Positions 33,707 to 41,335 of a stretch of 50,898 nt of DNA are shown here, in pieces. This stretch comes from Thermoproteota archaeon (GTDB lineage Archaea; Korarchaeota; Korarchaeia; Korarchaeales; Korarchaeaceae). The stretch covers positions 1 to 50,898 of the forward strand of contig JAOZFH010000032.1 in the NCBI GenBank assembly GCA_027491415.1, in the 5' to 3' direction. The notes beneath the pieces are model-generated. The model was not told the origin of the DNA and ran no database searches. It was given only the letters and a program-made list of their open reading frames with translations. The translations under genes were made by a program, and so were the position numbers. How positions within the stretch are numbered: position 1 is the first letter of the stretch; every line of letters begins with the position of its first letter.

Positions 33707-34114
33707 TCACTCCTCCTTAGGACTGCTCCAGACTGCCACGAAGCTCGGAACCACGAGAAGGGGCGGGTAGTCTTCCGTCTTAATGAGCACAACCTCGCCG
33801 CCCATCCGCTGGACCTTCTCCTTCAGCTGCTGCAGCGCTATTCGGAGTTCCTGACTGCTCTTATTGGCCAGCTCGTCGTACCGAACTATCACTATATTGT
33901 TGTCGCTGACCTCCCCGAGGATCAGGTCAATGTCCGTCATGCTCCTCAGGTCAACGGGCTTTATCGCCAGGGGCTTTTCTTCCATGGCCGGGTGGACTGG
34001 GGGGATGTCCTCCAGACCCTCGACATCTTCGTACTCTCCCTCCTCGTAGTACTCGTCATAGTACTCTTCTTCCTCATCTCCCCGCCTGCCGAAGATCTTC
34101 CTGAAGAAACCCAA
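33707..34114 (-). CDS. sepF: SepF-like FtsZ membrane anchor
   Basis: Archaeal SepF tethers FtsZ to the membrane. The 135-residue protein starts GFFRKIFGRRG, an amphipathic membrane-targeting helix, followed by a long acidic linker rich in Glu/Tyr and a SepF core (DLRSMTDIDLILGEVSDNNIVIVRYDELA; VQRMGGEVVLIKTEDYPPLLVVP, quoted in part). Two FtsZ genes in the window are its likely partners. TTG at 34114, 42 nt from TATTTAAA on the minus strand. It faces away from the LSm gene. Confidence 0.9.
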   Translation of the reverse strand: MGFFRKIFGRRGDEEEEYYDEYYEEGEYEDVEGLEDIPPVHPAMEEKPLAIKPVDLRSMTDIDLILGEVSDNNIVIVRYDELANKSSQELRIALQQLKEKVQRMGGEVVLIKTEDYPPLLVVPSFVAVWSSPKEE

Positions 34115-34155
34115 AGCTCCACACCTTCCCGAGACGTCATTTTGCCGGGCCCACG

Positions 34156-34163
34156 CTATTTAA
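34156..34163 (-). promoter_or_regulatory. TATA box of sepF
   Basis: TATTTAAA, ~42 nt before the sepF start. A second element, GTTTAATT near 34200-34207, is placed to serve the LSm gene on the plus strand. Confidence 0.5.
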
Positions 34164-34241
34164 AGGATGTCGGGCGGAGGGCTTACGCGATCGCGCCAAA
34201 GTTTAATTCCCCGAGAGCGACTAGCACCTGGGCGCGGGCGC

Positions 34242-34502
34242 ATGAGCAACGCCATGCAGTACCTCACCAGGAACATGAATGGAAACGTGCTGGTGTCCCT
34301 CAAGAACGGGTCTTGGGTTCGGGGCATACTCAGGGCCTTTGACAACCACCTCAACCTGATAGTCGACAACGCTGAGGAGATGTACCACGTGCAGACCTCT
34401 GAGGGGGTCCAGCTTAAGACTACCAGGCTTGGCAAGAGGATACTCATCCGAGGGGACACGGTGGTGGCCATCTCGACCCCCGGCGGTTCTGGGGGGAAGT
34501 AG
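34242..34502 (+). CDS. LSm (Sm-like) RNA-binding protein
   Basis: The 86-residue product has the Sm1 motif NGNVLVSLKNGSWVRGILRAFDNHLNLIVDNAEE (quoted in part: VRGILRAFDNHLNL) and Sm2 GKRILIRGDTVVAIS. Archaeal LSm proteins form heptameric rings that bind U-rich RNA. It is followed by L37e after 39 nt, the common archaeal pair. ATG at 34242. Confidence 0.95.
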   Translation: MSNAMQYLTRNMNGNVLVSLKNGSWVRGILRAFDNHLNLIVDNAEEMYHVQTSEGVQLKTTRLGKRILIRGDTVVAISTPGGSGGK

Positions 34503-34541
34503 CGCAGTCGGGCCGAGTGCTGAACTCGGGGGTGTCTGGCT

Positions 34542-34733
34542 ATGGTGAAGGGGACTCCCTCCATGGGAAAGAGGTCCCGTGGTAAGACCCACATCCGCTG
34601 CAGAAGGTGCGGGAGGCATTCGTACAACGTGAGAAAGAAGTACTGCGCGGCCTGCGGATTTGGCAGGAGCAAGCGGATGAGAAGGTACTCCTGGCAGAAC
34701 AAGATTCCCTACCGCAGGATCCGCGTCGTCTGA
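34542..34733 (+). CDS. rpl37e: Ribosomal protein L37e
   Basis: A 63-residue basic zinc-binding large-subunit protein: [26 protein letters not shown] and [19 protein letters not shown] (quoted in part), with the two CxxC pairs intact. Length is normal. Confidence 0.96.
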   Translation: MVKGTPSMGKRSRGKTHIRCRRCGRHSYNVRKKYCAACGFGRSKRMRRYSWQNKIPYRRIRVV

Positions 34734-34789
34734 GCGTCTGAAGAGCCTCCGACGACCTGAGTGACCACGGGCGCGACGCTGGCCCCAGG

Positions 34790-34796
34790 TTATATA
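34790..34796 (+). promoter_or_regulatory. TATA box of the pilus-like operon
   Basis: TTATATA, 21-27 nt before the ATG at 34817, so the first mRNA of the operon is probably leaderless. Confidence 0.65.
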
Positions 34797-34816
34797 CTGC
34801 TCGACAGCGGCTGGCG

Positions 34817-36142
34817 ATGACCGACACGAGGGCGGTCGGCGTCGTCGGAACGGGGGGCGTGGGAAAGACAACGATCTCTTTTCTCTTGGCGCTTGCGCTT
34901 TCCTACGGATCTCGAAGGGAGCTCTCGAGGATTGCGGCCGTCGACGCAGACGTGACGGAGGCCATGCTGACTAAGATGCTTCTCGGTCGCTGGTCGGGGC
35001 CTGACTTGGTGGATCTCCTGCTCGACAGGGCAGACCTCGACTCCGTCTTGATCGCCCCCCGTGTCCTACTGTCGATTCCGGGAGAAAGGGTGTCACCTCC
35101 GGGGTTGAGACCCCTCTCGGTCATTCCGGGGGCGCATTCGAGGGTAGAGGAGGTAAGGTCGCTCGGCGCGGAGCGTCTCAGGGAGTCGCTAGGGAGAATC
35201 CGGGCGGCCTTGGAGGAGAGGGGTATCGAGCTGGCGCTCGTTGACTTCCCTCCCGGGGATCCCTCCCTCACGGAGTTTGCCCACGCGCTCTCCGAGTGGA
35301 TAGACGCGGCCGTCGCAGTGGTCACCCCCTCGAGAAGGAGGGTTGTCGCCACGGCTTCGATGTGCCGGGCGCTGGAGGACAGGGGAGCACCGACGGTGAC
35401 GGTGATCCTAAACAGGTTTCACAAGTCAGAGCCCTTCGACGAGACCGGGATGAGGTGGGAAGACCTGGTGGACACCTACTTCGGGAGGCGCCCCATAGTC
35501 TTGCCGGACGACCCCGAGCTGGCGAGGATTATGGCCCACGACGCCATCCCACTGGACAGGCTCCCCAGGCTGCGACCAGTCAGGGTCTTAGCTGAGCGCC
35601 TAGACACCATCTTGGAGCGAGTTGAGGCGATTCGCATAGAAAAGGCCCGCCCAGCTCCTGAGACGCCTGCGCCCAGCTTTGAGAGCGTAGAGTCGGAACT
35701 CAGGGAGATCTTCTCGTCCGAGCCCCACCCGGAGCTCCAGCCGACAAGATCGAGCGGCCTGCCTCCCATTCACCCGGTGTCCGCGGAGGCGCCTCAAGCT
35801 CACCGACAGGCTGGCACCGGCGGGGCCCCCGGCAAGGCACCCCAGGAGGCCCCAACCTCAGAGGGGCGGTCGGAGAGGTCGGGCATAGCGGCGAAGGTTC
35901 AGGGGAAGTTGAAGAGGCTACTGGGTGGGTCGTTTGAGGTCAGATATCCAGACGGGCGAGTCGTGAGGGTGAAGAAGTCGGTAATCAGGTCCGCCCTGGA
36001 GATGGCCGGGCTCGACAGGGTGGCGCTTGAGTCCTACATGAGGTCAGGCTCGGTGAACTTAGCCGAATTGAGAAGTGCAGAGCTGGGAGCGTGGAGATTC
36101 GCTCTCCTCGCGTCTGGTCTGGAGCCGATGGATGGGTGGTGA
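34817..36142 (+). CDS. MinD/TadZ-like ATPase of the pilus locus
   Basis: The 441-residue protein has a ParA/MinD-type ATPase domain (residues ~1-270): Walker A VVGTGGVGKTTIS, AAVDADVTEAML, LALVDFPPGDPSL and VTVILNRFHKSEPF. The signature Lys before GGxGKT is replaced by Thr. A Pro/Ala-rich linker (~290-360) joins a C-terminal domain (VQGKLKRLLGGSFEVRYPDGRVVRVKKSVI). In bacterial Tad systems a ParA-like TadZ positions the secretion machine; the downstream secretion ATPase, platform and peptidase genes make a similar role likely, by inference. It heads the plus-strand operon. Confidence 0.8.
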   Translation: MTDTRAVGVVGTGGVGKTTISFLLALALSYGSRRELSRIAAVDADVTEAMLTKMLLGRWSGPDLVDLLLDRADLDSVLIAPRVLLSIPGERVSPPGLRPLSVIPGAHSRVEEVRSLGAERLRESLGRIRAALEERGIELALVDFPPGDPSLTEFAHALSEWIDAAVAVVTPSRRRVVATASMCRALEDRGAPTVTVILNRFHKSEPFDETGMRWEDLVDTYFGRRPIVLPDDPELARIMAHDAIPLDRLPRLRPVRVLAERLDTILERVEAIRIEKARPAPETPAPSFESVESELREIFSSEPHPELQPTRSSGLPPIHPVSAEAPQAHRQAGTGGAPGKAPQEAPTSEGRSERSGIAAKVQGKLKRLLGGSFEVRYPDGRVVRVKKSVIRSALEMAGLDRVALESYMRSGSVNLAELRSAELGAWRFALLASGLEPMDGW

Positions 36143-36151
36143 TGCTTTTCG

Positions 36152-36946
36152 ATGACCTCGAGTCCGTCTAGGACCCTGGTTGTCCTCGTGGGCGCCTACT
36201 CCTTGGTCGCCGTCGCCCTGCTCACCGGGGCCCTTGGGGGGGTGGCCGGGCCGCCGGAGTCGCGTGAGATCTTCAACTCGCCGCTGGAGGCCGCGCTGAC
36301 CGGGGCTCTCGGTGGACTCGTTGGCTATCTCCTCTCCTTCTCCAGCGCAGGCGTGTTGGGCCTGGTTTATGCCTCAAGCCTGTCCGGAATGTCCCGCGGC
36401 TCTACCTTGATCGACCTCTTGGTGAGGGGGTCTCTTTTGGCTCCAGCCGTGTTTGGATTCTCTGACTTTGCCAGCGTGTGCCTTGCCTGGCGATACGGTT
36501 ACGCCAAGTCCGCCAGGTCCGTGCTCAAGTTCACGGGATACGCCGTAGTGATGGGGGCCGCCGCGGCCCTGGCGCTGCCCCCGAGGTGCTCCACCGCCGC
36601 CTGGTGGGCCGTCCGGCTCGACTCTCTGGCGGCCGGAACGTCTGTCTTGGCGATCCCGGCGTGGGCCTACCTTCGGTCCGGAGAGAGGACAATGCGGGGG
36701 ACCGGTCTCGCCCTCGCGACATCGGCGGCCGCTCTGCTTGTGTCTTCGACGTCGGGCGCGCTCGGGGCGCTCGCCGGTGCCTTCTCGGGAGCGATCCCTT
36801 GGCTCATCCCGCGCCGCCTGTTCTTCCGGAAGGTAGTCGAGATTCCCCCGCCGCCAGTTGGACCTAGGGTACAGCGGTCGGTGGCGGATGACATCGCGGA
36901 GGTGAGGCGCCTCATCCTGGAGAGGATGGCCGAGGGGGGTCTCTGA
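36152..36946 (+). CDS. Polytopic membrane protein of the pilus locus, unknown
   Basis: The 264-residue protein has about seven hydrophobic segments and a cytosolic tail ending KKVVEIPPPPVG...DIAEVRRLILERMAEGGL. No family is recognised. It follows the MinD-like gene by 9 nt and its TGA overlaps the next ATG (TGATG). It could form part of the membrane platform, taking over functions lost from the very small T2SF proteins, but this is inference from position. Confidence 0.75.
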   Translation: MTSSPSRTLVVLVGAYSLVAVALLTGALGGVAGPPESREIFNSPLEAALTGALGGLVGYLLSFSSAGVLGLVYASSLSGMSRGSTLIDLLVRGSLLAPAVFGFSDFASVCLAWRYGYAKSARSVLKFTGYAVVMGAAAALALPPRCSTAAWWAVRLDSLAAGTSVLAIPAWAYLRSGERTMRGTGLALATSAAALLVSSTSGALGALAGAFSGAIPWLIPRRLFFRKVVEIPPPPVGPRVQRSVADDIAEVRRLILERMAEGGL

Positions 36947-37347
36947 TGTTTGCGCCGATTCTGGCGGCTCTCTCCCTGCTCCTCGCCGGAGCGCTGTCGC
37001 CCCCGGCCGCGGCCCCAGCCTGCCTAGTCGTCCTCATTGAGGCGTCGCTGGAGGCCCGCGGGTGGATTCGGGGGCGAAGAAGGAGAAAGTTACTCCTCAG
37101 AGTCTTAGAGCGGGCCAGAGAGCTTAAAGAAGCCGGACACCGCGAGAGGTCCAGAGAGCTGATCCTCTCCGCCATAAGGTACGAGCTGGCCGCTAGGCTG
37201 TCTCAGCCCCTCAACTCCGACTTGGCCGAGCTCTCACCCGCCCTGCCCAGGGCTTGGAGGGACCTGCTGTCTTCCGGGTCGGCGGACGACCTCCTCAGGG
37301 CGGCCGAGGTCCTTCTCTCCGGGGAGTCCCGGCCCCGCCTTTTATAG
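36946..37347 (+). CDS. Membrane-anchored helical protein of the pilus locus, unknown
   Basis: The 133-residue product has one or two hydrophobic segments at the N-terminus (MFAPILAALSLLLAGALS; PACLVVLIEASLEARG), then a basic RGRRRRKLLLRVLERARELKEAG stretch (quoted in part) and a helical cytosolic domain. No motif is recognised. It is coupled to the gene before it. Its last codons CTT TTA TAG form the TATA box of the next gene. Confidence 0.75.
   Translation: MFAPILAALSLLLAGALSPPAAAPACLVVLIEASLEARGWIRGRRRRKLLLRVLERARELKEAGHRERSRELILSAIRYELAARLSQPLNSDLAELSPALPRAWRDLLSSGSADDLLRAAEVLLSGESRPRLL
37340..37347 (+). promoter_or_regulatory. Internal TATA box before the candidate pilin gene
   Basis: TTTTATAG is the only AT-rich run nearby; it lies 28-35 nt before the GTG at 37375 and overlaps the stop of the preceding gene. 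An extra promoter here would raise expression of the pilin over the rest of the operon. Confidence 0.6.
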
Positions 37348-37374
37348 CCGCCGAGGCCGCCAGTCGGTGATCCC

Positions 37375-37665
37375 GTGGAGGAGGTACGCCGGCGTCTTCC
37401 CGGCTATCTGATCGAGTTTCTCGAGGATGAGAGGGGGGTCACTCAGACGGTCGAGCAGGCTCTCCTCATAGCCGCCACGATAGCCGCGTTCTTCGTCCTG
37501 GTCGTCAATCCTGTGGCGGGCGTCGTGGACCTGGTGTGGAACCTGCCAGAACTCGCCGACAAGAAGTTCCTCGACTTTGTGACCGAGCTGAGAGATCGAT
37601 TGGGCGGCATCTTCCACTGGGGAGAGGGACAGGCTAACTTGACTGCGAACTCGACTGTTCCCTGA
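37375..37665 (+). CDS. Candidate type IV pilin-like protein
   Basis: The 96-residue protein has a charged 21-residue leader (EEVRRRLPGYLIEFLEDERG), then VTQTVEQALLIAATIAAFFV, a hydrophobic helix with Glu near +5/+6. This is the layout of a class III prepilin signal: basic/charged leader, Gly at -1, polar start, acidic residue, hydrophobic N-terminal helix. The C-terminus carries two N-glycosylation sequons (NLT, NST). The secretion ATPase follows after 12 nt and a minimal prepilin peptidase lies at 40144. Identification as pilin is inference. Confidence 0.65.
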   Translation: MEEVRRRLPGYLIEFLEDERGVTQTVEQALLIAATIAAFFVLVVNPVAGVVDLVWNLPELADKKFLDFVTELRDRLGGIFHWGEGQANLTANSTVP

Positions 37666-37677
37666 AGGGGGAGGGCC

Positions 37678-39078
37678 TTGCTGCTCGGGGAGGGCAGGGT
37701 TCGCGAGTTCGCGGCCGCCGTATCTCGGCTCGACTATGCGTGGGCGCGACTCCTAGCCGCCAGGCCCGCGAGGACCTACGACGAGCTGAGGGCCAGGTCG
37801 GCCCGCGGGGAGAGGGAGCCCAGGGGGATCATCGCAGCCGTTCCTCCGCCGCCTAACTGTCCGCCGGTTCCAGATGGGAGAATTCTGGAGGACTTAGGAC
37901 CCGCCCTGCTCGTGCAGAACGGTCGGCGAGAAGGCGCGCTGGTTCCGAAGAGCTGGGTCCGCGGCGGCGACTCCGCGGCCTCCGCAGCAGCTGCGGCAGA
38001 ACTCCTGCGGGGCAGGTACCCGCCCGACGTGCTGGAAGCGGGGCTTTGGAGGACGGTGTCCTACAGGTCGTCTCTGGCGGCCGGAATAGGGTTGGATCCG
38101 GACCTCGCCCTTGAGGCGGCCGTTAGATCGACGAAGCTGTGGCCGATCGCGATCCTCTTGATGGGCTCGGACGTGACTGAGGTCTACGGGAGCCTCGGAT
38201 CGAGGGTGTACATCGATCACATCGAGGCGGGAAGGTTGGTCGTCGAGAACCTGATCCTCGACGAGACCGACTTTGAGAGAATAAGGAGCTTCGTCGAACT
38301 CCATCCACACGGCTCCATCGGTCCCCACAACCCTCTCGCAAAGGTCGACCTGGAGCTGCCCGGAGGCAGGGTGAGGCTCACGGTGGACGTGCCCCCAGCC
38401 TCCACCCCTGGGTTTGACGCAAGGAACCTGTCCGCGATGTCTCGCCTCCCACTCCCAAGGCTCATATCCCTTGGGACCATCTCGGAGACTCAGGCCGCGC
38501 ACGTGCTTGAGGCGCTGTCCGGGGGCACGCCCGTCCTGGTCGCGGGTCCGACTGGGTCGGGCAAGACGACGCTATGCAACGCCCTGCTGGTGGCCCTAGG
38601 GAGGGGGGTCAGGGTGCTCACGGTGGAGGAGGTCAGGGAGGTGGAGGACCTCGGTGAGTATGGAATGCTCCACCACGCCTACGCAATTCCCGGGGCCCGA
38701 ACCTCGGCGGTCATGGCCCTGCTCCACAGGAACCCAGACGTCGTCTTCTTGGGGGAGATATTGAGTTCAGAGCACGCCAGGGCGTTTGAGTTCGCCGTCG
38801 ACTCTGGCTTCAGAGTGCTGGCCACCACGCACGCCTCGGACCGGCGGGGGCTCATGCGGAAGTGGTCCTCTTGGGGGCTCTCCCAGGCCCTCGAGGGCGC
38901 GCTGATCGTGTTCATGAGAGACAAGAGGGTGGAGCGCGTCGGCACGGTGATGGGAGGCGCCTGGGAGGAGGTCGACCCCGAGCCGAGCGGCGCCTGGTTT
39001 GACCTCGTCCGATCGCTCAGGGGCATGCGGACGAACTTCGAGGTCGCGGCCGCCGTTGGCAGGGTGATTCCGGCTTGA
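37678..39078 (+). CDS. Type II/IV secretion ATPase (TadA/CpaF/ArlI-like)
   Basis: This 466-residue ATPase drives pilus assembly. An N-terminal domain (~1-240) includes ELHPHGSIGPHNPLAKVDLELPGGRVRLTVDVPP (quoted in part: VRLTVDVPPAST), followed by Walker A LVAGPTGSGKTTLCNALL at about residue 288-304, the Asp box RVLTVEEVREVEDL, Walker B DVVFLGEILSSEHA and the His box VLATTHASD. All catalytic motifs are present. Start TTG at 37678. Its stop overlaps the first T2SF gene by 4 nt. Confidence 0.93.
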   Translation: MLLGEGRVREFAAAVSRLDYAWARLLAARPARTYDELRARSARGEREPRGIIAAVPPPPNCPPVPDGRILEDLGPALLVQNGRREGALVPKSWVRGGDSAASAAAAAELLRGRYPPDVLEAGLWRTVSYRSSLAAGIGLDPDLALEAAVRSTKLWPIAILLMGSDVTEVYGSLGSRVYIDHIEAGRLVVENLILDETDFERIRSFVELHPHGSIGPHNPLAKVDLELPGGRVRLTVDVPPASTPGFDARNLSAMSRLPLPRLISLGTISETQAAHVLEALSGGTPVLVAGPTGSGKTTLCNALLVALGRGVRVLTVEEVREVEDLGEYGMLHHAYAIPGARTSAVMALLHRNPDVVFLGEILSSEHARAFEFAVDSGFRVLATTHASDRRGLMRKWSSWGLSQALEGALIVFMRDKRVERVGTVMGGAWEEVDPEPSGAWFDLVRSLRGMRTNFEVAAAVGRVIPA

Positions 39079-39596
39079 GCGTCGCCAGCCTGTTTGGAGG
39101 AAGAAGTTCCCGCGACAGGCTGCGGGCCGTCTACGCGCTCTGCGCCGCCCTGCCAGCCGGCGCGCCCGGCGCCCTGAGGGTTGCCGCCGAGGTGGCGCCT
39201 GAGGAGGTCGCGCGGGCCTTCAGGAGCGCCCTGGCTGAGGCGGCCGTCGAGGGCACGCCCATCGAAGCGGCGCTCGAGAGGTCGCTCTCAACTGTAGACT
39301 GGGCCCCTCTGAGGGAGACGGTCACCGCGCTTGTCAGGGGAGGAAACCCGGGGGTCTCTCTCGACATTCTCAGGCGCTACGTTGAGTCTGAGATCGAGGC
39401 CGAGTCTCGGGAGATATCGCTCAGGTTGGGGATCCGGACGACGGCCGCCTTCTCCGCCATCACCGTGGTGGCGGCCTCGGTGGTCACGGGCTCCGCGCCG
39501 CCCGGCCTCATCGCCCCGGCGGCCGCCGCGATCTCCCTGTTCCTCCTGGCGGCGTCGGTGAGGAGGTGGATCCGACTGTGGAGGGCCCGAGCCTGA
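39075..39596 (+). CDS. Mini T2SF platform protein 1 (TadB/TadC-like)
   Basis: The 173-residue product carries one T2SF domain: a helical bundle with EAAVEGTPIEAALERSLS and SLDILRRYVESEIEAESREISLRLGIRTTAAF, ending in two C-terminal transmembrane segments (TAAFSAITVVAASVV; LIAPAAAAISLFLLAASV) and a basic end. Archaeal platform proteins (ArlJ, PilC-like) normally hold two T2SF domains in one ~500-residue chain. It overlaps the ATPase stop and its TGA overlaps the next ATG. Confidence 0.8.
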   Translation: MSVASLFGGRSSRDRLRAVYALCAALPAGAPGALRVAAEVAPEEVARAFRSALAEAAVEGTPIEAALERSLSTVDWAPLRETVTALVRGGNPGVSLDILRRYVESEIEAESREISLRLGIRTTAAFSAITVVAASVVTGSAPPGLIAPAAAAISLFLLAASVRRWIRLWRARA

Positions 39597-40147
39597 TGGA
39601 CTGGCTGGCCTCCCTCCTTGAGGCTGGCATGCCTCCCCTGGCCGCCATTGAGTCTCTTGCGCGCTCTCAAAGTGAGCTGCAAGGGGCGGCGGCCAGGGCG
39701 AAGGTCGAGGGAGACGTTCTGACCTCCCTCTCGCTTGCCGCCGAGGCCTTCGGCGACGACGCCCCCCTGGTGAGGGCCTTGGTCCCCGGCCTGAGTCCGG
39801 ACGGGGCGGCCATGATCCTGCGCCACGCCGCCTCGGCGTCCCGCGCCATCGGGCAGCTCATGGAGGAGAGGAAGTCGGTGCTGAGGTGGCACAGGCGGGT
39901 GTGCAGGACCCTCGCGGCTTCCGTAGCCGCCTCGACGGCAGTCTTGGGCAAGGTGACCGATCTGCTGGCTCAGATGTCCCTGGGCCATGGCGTCCAGGGA
40001 ACCGGTGCCCTAGGTCCCATGGTGGCCATTGGGCTGGGGTTCTCAGCGCTCCTCCTGTCCGAGACCGGGGACAGCCCCGCCTGGATGGCCCTGCCTGCCG
40101 CCTCGGCGGCGCTGTCAATAGCTCTGCTGGAGGCGATGGGGGTTTGA
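39596..40147 (+). CDS. Mini T2SF platform protein 2 (TadB/TadC-like)
   Basis: The 183-residue product starts DWLASLLEAGMPPLAAIESLAR, the typical opening of a T2SF domain, followed by RHAASASRAIGQLMEERKSVLRWHRRV and two to three C-terminal transmembrane segments (VAASTAVLGKVTDLLA; GALGPMVAIGLGFSALLLSE; PAASAALSIALLEA). With the gene before it, this looks like a platform protein split into two half-size subunits. ATG at 39596 is coupled to the upstream stop (TGATG). Its TGA overlaps the TTG of the peptidase. Confidence 0.8.
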   Translation: MDWLASLLEAGMPPLAAIESLARSQSELQGAAARAKVEGDVLTSLSLAAEAFGDDAPLVRALVPGLSPDGAAMILRHAASASRAIGQLMEERKSVLRWHRRVCRTLAASVAASTAVLGKVTDLLAQMSLGHGVQGTGALGPMVAIGLGFSALLLSETGDSPAWMALPAASAALSIALLEAMGV

Positions 40148-40530
40148 CCACGCTCAGCCTCGCCACATCGGTGCTTCTCATCTCGGAGGTGTGGATTGCG
40201 GCCTGCGTAGACTCCCGCTCCGGGAGGGTTCCGAACAGCCTCAACGCCGCCTTTCTGACCTTGAACCTGGCTGTGGCTGGCTCTCTGGGGTGGTGGAGGC
40301 CGGCCCTGGTCTGGTCTGCCCTGTCCGTCCCGGCCGCGCTGGTCCTGCACAGGCTAGGCCTGGGAGGCGGAGACCTGAAGCTCGTCCTGTCTACGTGCCT
40401 CCTGGGCGGGCCGATCCCCTGGGTGGCCCTCGCCGCCGCGTGCGTCGCCGGGTACCTCAGCGGCGGCAGGTTCTCCGCGCTCGACCTGGCGGCCTTCGCG
40501 ACGGTCTTCGCGATTCCGACACTCCTCTAG
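40144..40530 (+). CDS. Minimal prepilin peptidase (A24 aspartate protease)
   Basis: The 128-residue protein has about four transmembrane segments and both catalytic aspartates of A24 peptidases: ACVDSRSGRVPNSLN and GLGGGDLKLVLS (GGGD motif). It is far shorter than the ~200-260 residues usual for FlaK/EppA and lacks any extra domain. It is the last gene of the plus-strand operon and would process the candidate pilin. TTG start overlaps the stop before it; its 3' end runs into the C-terminal frame of the convergent TFB-like gene. It ends in TAG. Confidence 0.85.
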   Translation: MTTLSLATSVLLISEVWIAACVDSRSGRVPNSLNAAFLTLNLAVAGSLGWWRPALVWSALSVPAALVLHRLGLGGGDLKLVLSTCLLGGPIPWVALAAACVAGYLSGGRFSALDLAAFATVFAIPTLL

Positions 40531-40752
40531 CAGGCTGGCAGTCTCCTTCCACCGGCTCTTCCCGAGCCCCAGCCTCCGGAGCAGATCCTTGAAGGGAATC
40601 CGAGCCCCTCCCCTCAACCTCGTGGGGAACCCGACCTGTTCCATTGCCAGAAGGACCGCGACCGCCGCGAGGTGCCGGGGGTTCCTCCCCGCCAGGGCCC
40701 CACCCACCCCCTCGACCCCGCGCAGCATGGCGATTGCCCTGATCCTGATCAC
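40354..40752 (-). pseudogene. C-terminal cyclin repeat of a TFB-like factor, separated by stops
   Basis: In the same frame as the gene at 40762, after TGA-ATG-TAG, reading continues EVIRIRAIAMLRGVEGVGGALAGRNPRHLAAVAVLLAMEQ (quoted in pieces: GRNPRHLAAVAVLLAM; FKDLLRRLGLGKSRWKETASLLEE). The GR.P..LAA..LA pattern is that of the second cyclin repeat of archaeal TFB. A perfect GGAGGTGATC sits at its start but no ATG follows within normal spacing (next ATG 40728). After LLEE the frame runs antisense through the peptidase gene for ~55 codons, so the true end is probably near 40520. Either a separate translated half or part of a decayed gene. Confidence 0.65.
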
Positions 40753-40761
40753 CTCCTACAT

Positions 40762-41268
40762 TCACCCCATGTCCAGACCTGACCTGACCAGCCCCCTGAT
40801 TATCGCCCCGACGTAGTACTCCGGAGAGACCCTGTAAGAGACGCCTACAAGCGATTTTACTGCCTCCATGCCCTTCAAGACGTCGCTTGGCCTGACCTTC
40901 CTGGCCCGGGTGAGGGAGAGCGCTTCCAGCACCTCCGAGATCGTAAGGGGATACCCCAGCCTCCTACCCGCGGCCAGGAGACACGCGGCGGCTAGGGAGG
41001 CGGACGCCCGCCCTCCCGTCTTGGAGAGGTAGATCCACAAGAGCCCCTCGGCGGCCGAGCGCACCGAATCGGGCACCTCAAGGGCCTCGGCCAGGTCTTG
41101 GATAACCCTCAGCCGGGAACTCTTCGCTGGGACTCCCAGCCACCAGCCCTCAAGCCGCGAGATCCTGCCCCACATCCTCCCACACGTCGGACACACTAGG
41201 CAGCCGTCCTCAACGATGAGGCGCGATCCGTCAACCGGGCACCTGGACGCGTCCTCCTGGACCACCAT
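40762..41268 (-). CDS. TFB-like transcription factor, N-terminal half (zinc ribbon plus one cyclin repeat)
   Basis: The 168-residue product has a reduced zinc ribbon, SRCPVDGSRLIVEDGCLVCPTCG, in which the second cysteine of the first pair is Asp, followed by the first cyclin repeat (RSAAEGLLWIYLSKTGG; ASLAAACLLAAGRRLGYPLTISEVLEAL) and SPEYYVGAIIRGLVRSGLDMG, where TGA stops it. Full TFB has two cyclin repeats in ~300 residues; the second lies in the same frame just beyond (40752). TFB recruits RNA polymerase at the TATA-TBP complex. It is the last gene of the minus-strand surface-protein operon. Confidence 0.75.
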   Translation of the reverse strand: MVVQEDASRCPVDGSRLIVEDGCLVCPTCGRMWGRISRLEGWWLGVPAKSSRLRVIQDLAEALEVPDSVRSAAEGLLWIYLSKTGGRASASLAAACLLAAGRRLGYPLTISEVLEALSLTRARKVRPSDVLKGMEAVKSLVGVSYRVSPEYYVGAIIRGLVRSGLDMG

Positions 41269-41335
41269 GCGCCGCAGCTGGGGCCGATGCAGGTTTCCCC
41301 CGCCCACCTGACGAAAGTATCCCGCTCGCGGGCGT

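Noticed and set aside
40457-40765. Alternative minus-strand frame over the TFB C-terminal piece
   Set aside because: Gly/Arg/Pro-rich low-complexity translation, typical of a GC-rich shadow frame; the other frame matches a cyclin repeat.
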